From positions 62,001 to 126,000 of the forward strand of contig CAYRNY010000004.1 of the NCBI GenBank assembly GCA_964425755.1: a stretch of DNA of 64,000 bases, written 5' to 3'. The position numbers and the translations under genes were made by a program. The notes below the pieces were generated by a model. The model did not search any database. It was not told the origin of the DNA and saw only the letters and a list, made by a program, of their open reading frames with translations. This document shows positions 54,666 to 62,157 of the stretch, piece after piece (position 1 is the first letter of the stretch; every line of letters begins with the position of its first letter). This DNA is from CAYRNY01 sp964425755. GTDB taxonomy: Bacteria > Chloroflexota > Anaerolineae > Aggregatilineales > Aggregatilineaceae.

Positions 54666-54911
54666 ATGTCTTCGACAGTAACAACCACCACGATATCCTC
54701 AATCGCCTCGGTGCCGTTTGTGGCGCCGTTGGTACTGATCACCGTGCTCCTGTATTTGGGGTTGCTCGTGTGCAAGGATCTATCGACCAATATCGCTAAC
54801 ACGAGCGCCAGGGGGCGTTTCCTGCACCAGGTGCTGGACGTCGCCGTTGTGCCGCTGATGATGGTCTTCGCGGTGGCGGTTGTCTCGCGGATCGTTTTGT
54901 ACCTAGCGTAA
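54666..54911 (+). CDS. Small two-helix membrane protein, unknown function
   Basis: This is an 81-aa protein with a Ser/Thr-rich start and two hydrophobic segments (about 17-36 and 57-79) joined by a basic loop (KDLSTNIANTSARGR). GAAGGG lies before ATG 54666, and a strong terminator lies 38 nt after the stop, so this is a complete one-gene unit. I do not recognise the family. It is the only + strand gene in the surface cluster beyond gmhA. Confidence 0.6.
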   Translation: MSSTVTTTTISSIASVPFVAPLVLITVLLYLGLLVCKDLSTNIANTSARGRFLHQVLDVAVVPLMMVFAVAVVSRIVLYLA

Positions 54912-54932
54912 TAACCTCGCGCGCTATCATTC

Positions 54933-54946
54933 CAACCAATTGGTTG
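54933..54946. promoter_or_regulatory. Perfect 14-bp palindrome CAACCAATTGGTTG
   Basis: It lies between the stop of the small membrane gene and its terminator. Being on the transcript end it may be a protein-binding site or part of a tandem hairpin. Confidence 0.35.
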
Positions 54947-54949
54947 ACA

Positions 54950-54978
54950 ATACCCATCGCAACGATGGGTATTTTTTT
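54950..54978 (+). terminator. Rho-independent terminator
   Basis: ATACCCATCG (54950-54959) and CGATGGGTAT (54963-54972) form a perfect 10-bp stem with a CAA loop followed by seven T. This is the clearest terminator in the window and ends the 54666-54911 transcript. Confidence 0.9.
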
Positions 54979-55092
54979 GTGCCGCCACCACTGCGTGTTG
55001 CACCGGCGTGCGGAAGAAAGTTATGCTCCCGGCACCGGGGCCGCATGCTGCCGCAGGCACCAGCCTATGCCGTGTCACAGCGTCGCGTGCAT

Positions 55093-55896
55093 TCATTGTG
55101 GAAACACCAGGAACAACATGATATTGGTCAGCCCGTGCGAGATCGTGACGCCGGTTATGCTGCCGGTCCGGTAGACGGCATAGCCAAAGAACAGGCCGAC
55201 AGCGAAGACGAACGCCACGTCCAGGACGGACTGGTACCCAATGTGGAGCGCGGCGAAGATCACGGCAACGTAGACAATGCCAAACCGCGAGAACAGGTCG
55301 ACGGCTGTTTTCTGCATGATGCCGCGAAACAGCAGTTCTTCGAGGAACCCTGTGGCGACCAAAAAGATCAGCCCAGGCACGATGAGCGCCCGCCAGTCAA
55401 GCGACTCGACCATTGGCTCTGGCTTGAGGATTTGATACTCAACGTACCCAAACGCAACGCCGGTACTGCCGATCAAAACCTGCAGCAAAGCGGACCTGGC
55501 ATTTACCCCGATACTCGACCACGAAAAACCCAGCGCTCGGCGAACGATGAAGATCGATGCAAAGAGCGGGATAGCCGTGATGAGGTACCAGTAAATCACA
55601 TCAAACCCACCCAGCGGCAGCGAAAGGCTAACGATGCGAATCAAGGGTGTGACCGTGAGGCTGACCAGCAACCGTCGCGTGGGCATGTGCTGCGAGACGG
55701 TCGAATAGTAGATCAGCCCGGCCAGCAAAGCACAGTGTACGAGCAGCCCCAATCCCGGCTCCACGAATGCGGTCAGGGATTCGGCCAGGATCAGAATCCC
55801 CAGATAAGCCATTGGTTTCTTGATGGAAGGCAGCAGGTCCGCAAGCTGTGTGTTTTTGATAGCATATTTTGTCGAAATCATATTGAAACGCATCAC
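55093..55896 (-). CDS. CPBP-family intramembrane metalloprotease
   Basis: This is a 267-aa membrane protein with about eight helices and the CPBP (CAAX protease/bacteriocin-processing, Abi) motifs in order: EELLFRG (residues about 182-188), FAALHIGY, and SHGLTN. These supply the catalytic glutamates and metal-binding histidines/Asn of an Rce1-like protease. A target is not evident; in the glycan cluster it may process an exported protein or peptide. It lies 40 nt behind the DUF1616 gene. The first two Met codons are alternatives (MMRF). Confidence 0.88.
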   Translation of the reverse strand: MMRFNMISTKYAIKNTQLADLLPSIKKPMAYLGILILAESLTAFVEPGLGLLVHCALLAGLIYYSTVSQHMPTRRLLVSLTVTPLIRIVSLSLPLGGFDVIYWYLITAIPLFASIFIVRRALGFSWSSIGVNARSALLQVLIGSTGVAFGYVEYQILKPEPMVESLDWRALIVPGLIFLVATGFLEELLFRGIMQKTAVDLFSRFGIVYVAVIFAALHIGYQSVLDVAFVFAVGLFFGYAVYRTGSITGVTISHGLTNIMLFLVFPQ

Positions 55897-55935
55897 CTAG
55901 CTCTATTCTCGAGAATCTGGAGTTGGCGAACGGGC

Positions 55936-56823
55936 TTACCGCGCCTCACGCGCTGGCCGGACGCTAAGCCAGAGCCGCAACGTACAACACGGCGTGGCGT
56001 CGTCGTCTATGAATAACCGGAACTCTATCGGGACGTTTTCGCCGATCTCAACGGGCGAAAAACGGACCGGGGTTTCAACCGCCTCATTGTCTTGGAGCGT
56101 GATGTCCGGTCCCTGGGCGATCAACGTGTTGTTGTTGTAGATCGCCAGGTGATAGTCGGCAGGCTTACCCTGGTGATTCACGATGCCAATTGTCACTTCA
56201 ACTTCTTCATTGAGCCACACGTCGCGCGGGTAGTCCTGGGCCAGATTGTCTGCACCCAAGACGTAAAACTCGGTAAACTCTTCGCCGGGCTGTCGCAGTG
56301 TCAGCATGGCGACAATGGCGAGGATTATCACCATGAAAGCGCCGACCAATATGTAGGCGGAAATCCTGAGGCTCCGGTTTTGCTCGTGCAGCCAGTCGCG
56401 CGTAAGCTCAAGCTCGAACGACGGCCAAAACCGTTCAGTGATCGGGATACGGCTCCGGCGGTACAGCGCAATCGCGGCAAACAAGACCGAAACGCCGCAC
56501 TCCGCGATCAGGATCGGCCACAGATCGAGGCCCCAGGGCAGCCGGTCCAGGGAAAACGCAACCGGCGGAATGATGGTGAAGCCTAAGCCGAGCGAGACCG
56601 CAAGTCGTTCGATTCCATCGAGCTGCTCTTTGTACGGGAACAGGGCTGCCTGCAGGGTATACCCGGGGATGAAAATAATGCAAAACAGCCCCAATGCGGC
56701 GCGCAGAAGGTCTAGCAAGAGGTTAGCTTGCGTCACATTCAGCATGACCAGTGTTATGAAAAGCCCCTCTATAAGGGCCAATGGGATAAATTCGTTCCTA
56801 AGATTGACTCTCACGCCTGACAT
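55936..56823 (-). CDS. DUF1616 membrane protein
   Basis: This is a 295-aa protein: three to four helices (about 12-110; IIFIPGYTLQAALFP, AVSLGLGFTIIPPVAFSLDRLPWGL), a cytoplasmic stretch with basic residues, another helix (about 150-172), and an external Ig-like domain (about 185-295; VEVTIGIVNHQGKPADYHLAIYNN). DUF1616 proteins occur mainly in archaea and Chloroflexota and often neighbour glycosyltransferases and S-layer genes. Function is unknown. It is in the same direction as the CPBP gene. Confidence 0.8.
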   Translation of the reverse strand: MSGVRVNLRNEFIPLALIEGLFITLVMLNVTQANLLLDLLRAALGLFCIIFIPGYTLQAALFPYKEQLDGIERLAVSLGLGFTIIPPVAFSLDRLPWGLDLWPILIAECGVSVLFAAIALYRRSRIPITERFWPSFELELTRDWLHEQNRSLRISAYILVGAFMVIILAIVAMLTLRQPGEEFTEFYVLGADNLAQDYPRDVWLNEEVEVTIGIVNHQGKPADYHLAIYNNNTLIAQGPDITLQDNEAVETPVRFSPVEIGENVPIEFRLFIDDDATPCCTLRLWLSVRPAREAR

Positions 56824-56870
56824 TCATCCTATTCTGTGGTTCTGTGGTCGATACGCGTCACCCTGATCGA

Positions 56871-57992
56871 TCATGCCTGCAGCAGCCTGTCATAAACCTG
56901 TACGGTCGCCTGCGCGGTGTGCTGCCAGCTAAACCGCGCTGCCTGCTGCAATCCCCCTGCGCGCAGCTTCTCCCGCAGCGCCGGCTCGCTGACGATGCGG
57001 TACATCGCAGCAGCGATCGCTTCTACGTCATGTGGATCAACCAGCAGCGCCGCATCCCCTGCTACCTCCGGCAGAGAGGATACACTGGATGTGACAACCG
57101 GCGTGCCGCAGGCCATCGCTTCGAGCACCGGCAACCCAAACCCTTCGTACAACGACGGGAAGACAAATAACTCCGCTCCGCCATATAGCGCCGGCAGGTC
57201 CTCTTCTTCGACGTAACCCGTGAACAGGACGCTCGCTTGCAGTTCAGGCGTGTGTGCAGCGCTCAGGATGTCGGCATAGCGCCACTTTGCGACGCCTGTG
57301 ATGACCAGGCTGTGGGGAACGCCGCCGCGCTGCAGGAGGTTGAACGCCTGCAACACCCGCTTCAGGTTTTTGCGTTCCTCTACCGAGCCGACGTACAGAA
57401 TGTACTGCTCCGGCAGCCCGTAGCGTTTGCGGACCGCAGCAATTTGTGATTTTTCGGCGGGCTGGTAAGTCGTGTTGGCTGCGCCGAAGACCACGTTGAT
57501 CTTATGCTCCGGCAGGCGCAGGTAGCGCATGATGTCCGCTTTGGAGGCGGCACTGGACGTGATGACGGCGTCCACTTTGGGCAGCACGCGGGGCAGCCAA
57601 TACCGGTAGAGCAGCGCGTCGGTGCGCGTGCTGACGCCCGGAAAACTCCAGGGGATCACATCATACAACGTCGTGACCGTCTTCGTTGTACCGGGAACGA
57701 AAAAGAACGGCGTTACACCGGTCGGATCGTGAATGATATCAAGGCCAAGCCGTCGCCCGATCCGCGACAACACGAGGTTGCCCAGGCTGACCAGCCCTGG
57801 AATGCGCCGGCAGCCGGGCAGCGGGACCCATTCCAGATCGAGCGCCGCAAGCGGGCCGGGATGCCCCGCAGCCAAAAGTGTGATTTCGGGCCGGTCGGCC
57901 AGTGCTGCCATCGCCCGCGTGAGCTCCAGTGTATACCGGCTGATCCCGCTGAGCGGGCGGTCGAGTGCATATACGACAATTCCGACATGCAT
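56871..57992 (-). CDS. Family 4 glycosyltransferase
   Basis: This is a 373-aa GT-B retaining glycosyltransferase. N-domain: IVVYALDRPLSGISRYTLEL; C-domain nucleotide site: ILYVGSVEERKNLKRVLQAF, LPALYGGAELFVFPSLYEGFG followed by PVLEAMACGTPVV, with the EX7E glutamates in SLYEGFGLPVLE. Resembles enzymes adding mannose or rhamnose in capsule/S-layer clusters. With GDP-heptose genes directly downstream it could use that donor. An AGGATTG ribosome site precedes ATG 57992. Confidence 0.93.
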   Translation of the reverse strand: MHVGIVVYALDRPLSGISRYTLELTRAMAALADRPEITLLAAGHPGPLAALDLEWVPLPGCRRIPGLVSLGNLVLSRIGRRLGLDIIHDPTGVTPFFFVPGTTKTVTTLYDVIPWSFPGVSTRTDALLYRYWLPRVLPKVDAVITSSAASKADIMRYLRLPEHKINVVFGAANTTYQPAEKSQIAAVRKRYGLPEQYILYVGSVEERKNLKRVLQAFNLLQRGGVPHSLVITGVAKWRYADILSAAHTPELQASVLFTGYVEEEDLPALYGGAELFVFPSLYEGFGLPVLEAMACGTPVVTSSVSSLPEVAGDAALLVDPHDVEAIAAAMYRIVSEPALREKLRAGGLQQAARFSWQHTAQATVQVYDRLLQA

Positions 57993-58019
57993 CAGCTAGA
58001 CAATCCTGGTGTGTGTGTG

Positions 58020-58556
58020 TTAGTCAAGTTGCTGAACAATCCATTGGACGGCTTGCAGCAGATCGGCGGCGATAAAATCGAACGGAAAGTCGGTCTTGCT
58101 ATGTTCTGCGCCGTAGCCGGTCAGGACGAGCACCGTGCGGCAGCCCGCACGCTGCCCTGCTTGCAGATCGCTGATCTTGTCCCCCACCACAAACGACGCG
58201 GCCAGGTCGAGTCCGTGTTCATGGGCCGCGCGGATCAGCATGCCGGGCTTGGGCTTGCGGCAGTCGCAGCCCGCGTCGGGATGGTGCGGGCAGTGGTAGA
58301 ACCCATCAAGGTGACAGCCTTCGCGGGCCAGGCGCGCCTCAATCTCGCCGTGGACGCGCTGCATATCTGCTTCGCGGTAGTAGCCCCTGCCGATCCCGGA
58401 TTGATTCGTGACCACGATCGCCGGGAGCGCGTGTTCGTTCAACGCCCGTATCGCTTCCGGCACGCCGGGCAGCAGCAGCAGGTCTTCAACCTTGCTGAGA
58501 TATCCGATTTCCTTATTGAGCGTGCCGTCGCGATCGAGAAAGACTGCCGGTTTCAT
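58020..58556 (-). CDS. gmhB: D-glycero-D-manno-heptose-1,7-bisphosphate 7-phosphatase GmhB
   Basis: This is a HAD-superfamily phosphatase (178 aa) removing the 7-phosphate from heptose 1,7-bisphosphate. It shows the nucleophile motif FLDRDGTLN, TNQSGIGRGYY, the zinc-loop CPHHPDAGCDCRKPKPGM and the metal motif VVGDKISDLQAG. Normal length. It lies downstream of the heptose kinase gene (88-nt gap) on the same strand. Confidence 0.93.
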   Translation of the reverse strand: MKPAVFLDRDGTLNKEIGYLSKVEDLLLLPGVPEAIRALNEHALPAIVVTNQSGIGRGYYREADMQRVHGEIEARLAREGCHLDGFYHCPHHPDAGCDCRKPKPGMLIRAAHEHGLDLAASFVVGDKISDLQAGQRAGCRTVLVLTGYGAEHSKTDFPFDFIAADLLQAVQWIVQQLD

Positions 58557-58644
58557 CAGCTATGCTCGTTTCATGCCGCCCTGAGGGCCAATGCTGGTGA
58601 TGTGATCATCCGTCCTGGGAGTTCACGCGTGGTTGGGCGCAGCG

Positions 58645-59676
58645 TCACTTGCTGTTGCGGATATCCCAGGTCTGCACCCCGTGAAAATCGAAATTGAAGG
58701 GGACCACCTGCGCGCCTAGCTGCTCGAGTTTTTCAGCCAGCGTATGCTTTTTGTCGAACTCGCAGTAGAAGAACATGTAGCCGCCACCACCGGCCCCTGA
58801 TATCTTGCCCCCCAGCGCGCCGTTCCTAAAGGCCACGTCATACAATTCGTCGATTTCGGGCGTGGTGATCTGCGGGGCCATCTTTTTCTTGTTGCACCAT
58901 GCTTCGTGCAGCAGCGCCCCAAAATCGTCGCACCGGCCCTGCAATAACGCCTGTTTGAGGCTGATCGCGATCTGCTTCAACTCGTCCATCGCGGCAACCG
59001 TGTCGACTTCGTGCTGGGTATAGCGTTGGACCTGCGTATCGATGATGTTGCCCGAAAGGCGCGTCTTGCCGGTGTAACAGAGCAGCAGCCGGTACTGGAT
59101 TTCGTTGAGGATGTGCGCCGGAATCCGCAGCGGGTTGACGATCGTGGCGTTGTTGTAGAACTCGATGAAGTTGAACCCGCCGAATGTCGCCGCGTACTGG
59201 TCCTGTTTCCCGCCCTTGATCTGCAGGTCAACGCGTTCGATCTGGTAGGCCAGGTCAGCCATTTCGTAATCGGTGAGCGGCAGGTTGAGCCAATGCCGGA
59301 GCAGCCCGATCAGCGCCACGACCAGAGCCGATGAAGAGCCCAAGCCTGAGCCGGGCGGTGCATCACTGTGCAGGAAGAAGTCAAGCCCGGCATGCCCGTT
59401 CTCATTTTCTTTGAGCAGGCGCTTCACCACGGCCTTGACCAGGTCCAGGTTGCCATCGAAGACCAGCGGATCGTCGACGGTGTACTTGGCGACCGTATCG
59501 TAGTCAAGCGACGTGACGGTGAGCGTATCGTCGTCACGAAAGCGCAGCGAGCCATAAGTGTATTTGTCGATGGTCGTGCTTAAGACGACCCCACCCCGTT
59601 CTGAAAGGTAAGGCTCGACTTCCGTGCCGCCACCGGCGAAACTGAGTCGTAACGGTGCTTTACTCCGAATGATCAT
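58645..59676 (-). CDS. hddA: D-glycero-alpha-D-manno-heptose-7-phosphate kinase HddA
   Basis: This is a GHMP kinase (343 aa) phosphorylating the anomeric position of heptose 7-phosphate. The start IIRSKAPLRLSFAGGGTEVEPY, the ATP loop SDAPPGSGLGSSSALVVAL and the C-terminal GGKISGAGGGGYMFFY fit HddA closely. ATG 59676 is chosen because it gives this family N-terminus after GAAGGAAC; the frame continues upstream inside the neighbouring gene. It overlaps the 3' end of the nucleotidyltransferase gene by 17 nt. Confidence 0.92.
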   Translation of the reverse strand: MIIRSKAPLRLSFAGGGTEVEPYLSERGGVVLSTTIDKYTYGSLRFRDDDTLTVTSLDYDTVAKYTVDDPLVFDGNLDLVKAVVKRLLKENENGHAGLDFFLHSDAPPGSGLGSSSALVVALIGLLRHWLNLPLTDYEMADLAYQIERVDLQIKGGKQDQYAATFGGFNFIEFYNNATIVNPLRIPAHILNEIQYRLLLCYTGKTRLSGNIIDTQVQRYTQHEVDTVAAMDELKQIAISLKQALLQGRCDDFGALLHEAWCNKKKMAPQITTPEIDELYDVAFRNGALGGKISGAGGGGYMFFYCEFDKKHTLAEKLEQLGAQVVPFNFDFHGVQTWDIRNSK

Positions 59677-60382
59677 GATGGGTTCCTTCGATATGCTGCT
59701 GGAACTGATGGTAGCCTTGCGGAGTGCCAATATCGACGAAATAACCGGGTGTTTCAAAGCTCTGTAATCGCTTGCCGCGATCGAGCAGCACGGGAAACAC
59801 GTCGCGCTCAATCGAGACGCGTCCTTCTGGGGCGATGAAATCCAACAGCGTCGGTTCGAGGACGTAAGCGCCCGCGTTAATCCATCCCGGCCCGCTGCCC
59901 GCCTTCTCCTGGAAGGACCGCACCAGCCCGCTTGCATCGCGCGTCATCACGCCGCGCCCTTCGGTGTCTTCTGCTGGCCGGACGCCAATCGTCCCTACCA
60001 TGTCGGCATGCCGATTGTGATTGTGGTAGGTGACGAGCGCGTTGTAATCGGTGGCGAGATACGTGTCGCCATTGAGCAACAGGAATGTCCCGTCAATGTG
60101 ATCTTGCGCGTTGCGGATGGCGCCCCCGGTTCCGAGAGGCACATCCTCGACGACATAGTCGAGTGTGACGCCGTACCTTTCCCCGCCCCCAAAATGCGCC
60201 CGGATCTGCTCGGCCTTGTAGCCTACACACAAGACGAAGTGACCGAATCCCTGCCCGCGCAGAAGTTCGATGATATACGCAAGAAACGGTTTGCCGGATA
60301 CCGGGGCCATCGGTTTAGGGTAGTCGCCCACGATCTCGCGCAAGCGCGTTCCCAGGCCGCCGGCCAAGATAAAGACTTTCAT
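59660..60382 (-). CDS. hddC: Heptose-1-phosphate guanylyltransferase HddC (sugar nucleotidyltransferase)
   Basis: This is a nucleotidyltransferase (240 aa) forming the GDP-sugar from heptose 1-phosphate and GTP. Motifs: FILAGGLGTRLREIVGDYPKPMAPV, ILLNGD-type DxD region FLLLNGDTYLA, INAGAYVLEPTLLDF and the final DIGTPQGYHQFQQ. Sequence alone would also allow other NDP-sugar enzymes, but the linked hddA and gmhB support HddC. It is the first of the three heptose genes (hddC, hddA, gmhB). Confidence 0.88.
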   Translation of the reverse strand: MKVFILAGGLGTRLREIVGDYPKPMAPVSGKPFLAYIIELLRGQGFGHFVLCVGYKAEQIRAHFGGGERYGVTLDYVVEDVPLGTGGAIRNAQDHIDGTFLLLNGDTYLATDYNALVTYHNHNRHADMVGTIGVRPAEDTEGRGVMTRDASGLVRSFQEKAGSGPGWINAGAYVLEPTLLDFIAPEGRVSIERDVFPVLLDRGKRLQSFETPGYFVDIGTPQGYHQFQQHIEGTHHDHSE

Positions 60383-60433
60383 GAACGCTGTCGCTTTCGG
60401 TGCTTGTTGAGCACATGCATGGCACGCCGCCCG

Positions 60434-62053
60434 TCAGTACTGGAATGGCGTGCGCGGTCGCCGGAAGTAAGTCTGGACGTACTGGTTGTCATAGACGAGG
60501 TTTTCATCGTGCAGGTATGGCCATTCCAGGCCCAGGCGAACGTGTTTCATCTGTTCGATTTCGGAGAAGATGTAATAACGGGCTTCGGTCGCGGGAATGC
60601 CGCCGTCAAATTGCAGGCTGGTACCGGAAGAACTCCAGTAGTAAAAATCCATCGCCGACCAGAGCCGGGCATCCATACCGGTCCAGACGGTGGCTGCGCG
60701 GCCATGATTGACCAGCCAGTCTCCCGCATACTTTTCGCTTGAGGAATAGAACACCCAGTTATTGCTCAAGACCGGTTCGTTGGTTGCTTTGATTAGCGCG
60801 GCCAGGCTGAACCAGCTTGCGGCGACCATCATCACCGCGATGGCGGCCAGTCGCAGTCGCTTAATTCTGATCTGCCCAAGCACCCAATTGATACCCATGG
60901 TTGCAAGCGGCATCGCCACGATCACGACGGGCGCGAACAGGCGTACCTGGAAATTACCCCCCAGCACACCGGCCCGGTCGACGTACATTGACGCGATCAA
61001 TTGGAGCGCAAATGCCGGATACATTAACCAGATGAAGAGCAGTGCGAACCGGGTGTTGAGCAGCGCTTCCCTGTTGCGCAGGAAGTGCAGCGCGTATCCG
61101 ATCCAGGTTATCCCTGAGATGATAAATATGAACCAGGTATAGGAGTTGAGGAGCAGGTAAACCGCCGGATTGGTCCATGCCGTGTACACATACTCATACG
61201 GATTCGAGCCTGATTCAACATTGAGCAACAGCAGGATCACCTTTTCGGTGATGTTCTGAACATTGCTGATCAGGGCCAGCGAGGGCGTATAGAGATAAAA
61301 GATCAACAGGTACAACAGGACGGTGGAAGCAGAGACAATGTACAGCAGCCGGTCGATCTGGTGCAGCTTGACCGAGAAGCCCGTGCCCGTTCCCCTTCCT
61401 CTCAGGAAGCGTAAAAAGATATGCCCGAGCACAAAGGCGAACGCGACCGAAAAAATGAACGACGAGCCGAAAAATGTGTTCGTGCTGATCAGCGCGAAGA
61501 TCGCGATATAAGCGAGCACGATATGCATTAATGTCGTCTGAATGCGCTTTGACCGCTGTCCCCCGAGAATGAGCAGGTAAAACACCAGGGGTGTCAACGT
61601 CCAGAGCAGCTTCTCGTGCGAGCCGCGCCACGTTACCCACAGGAAGTCAGGCTGCAAATACAACTGGAAAACACCCAGCAGCGCGAGCAGCGTGTTGTTC
61701 GTTACCTTGCGGTAAAGCACAAAGAGCAGTAACGAGATGGGCAGCGCCGAAAGCAACGGGGCGACCAGCAACTGGTGCGTTTGCAGCTTGATGCCCATCC
61801 CTTCGACCAGGAAGATCGACACCAACGCGTATGATATCCCGTTTTCGTAGATCGGCCCCGACTGCTCGGGGACGATCTCGCCAGCCTGCTGGATGTACTC
61901 GATGCTCCGCGTCACCAGCGCCGTGTCACCTTCCGCCCAGTTGCCATCAAAACGGAAGATCAAGTAGGCGTGACAAAACGTTGCATAGCCTACGATCGCC
62001 AGCAGGATGATGTTATTCCGAAGCTTGGTTGAAGAATTGGATGTTTCTTGCAT
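60434..62053 (-). CDS. Multi-pass membrane protein, probable GT-C glycosyltransferase
   Basis: This is a 539-aa protein with about 11 helices and a soluble external C-terminus (about 430-539). The first external loop has FDGNWAEGDTALVTRSIEYI, with the acidic EGD of GT-C enzymes, and a late EFWP-like segment is absent. I do not recognise a named family. It lies 51 nt upstream of hddC on the same strand, so it may use heptose-containing intermediates. Confidence 0.6.
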   Translation of the reverse strand: MQETSNSSTKLRNNIILLAIVGYATFCHAYLIFRFDGNWAEGDTALVTRSIEYIQQAGEIVPEQSGPIYENGISYALVSIFLVEGMGIKLQTHQLLVAPLLSALPISLLLFVLYRKVTNNTLLALLGVFQLYLQPDFLWVTWRGSHEKLLWTLTPLVFYLLILGGQRSKRIQTTLMHIVLAYIAIFALISTNTFFGSSFIFSVAFAFVLGHIFLRFLRGRGTGTGFSVKLHQIDRLLYIVSASTVLLYLLIFYLYTPSLALISNVQNITEKVILLLLNVESGSNPYEYVYTAWTNPAVYLLLNSYTWFIFIISGITWIGYALHFLRNREALLNTRFALLFIWLMYPAFALQLIASMYVDRAGVLGGNFQVRLFAPVVIVAMPLATMGINWVLGQIRIKRLRLAAIAVMMVAASWFSLAALIKATNEPVLSNNWVFYSSSEKYAGDWLVNHGRAATVWTGMDARLWSAMDFYYWSSSGTSLQFDGGIPATEARYYIFSEIEQMKHVRLGLEWPYLHDENLVYDNQYVQTYFRRPRTPFQY

Positions 62054-62157
62054 GTATCCTACCGTGTCGTGTTTTATCCGGACGGGCGACTCAGCGGGTT
62101 AGCGCGATGTGTGTTTTGCGGCGTATTCGTGCTGCCGGCCACCAGCTTGTGACGGCA

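Noticed and set aside
54566..54799. A 77-codon frame with a CxxC start, as a possible zinc-ribbon protein
   Set aside because: It overlaps the better-supported small membrane gene, has no ribosome site, and the rest of its sequence shows no zinc-ribbon second half.
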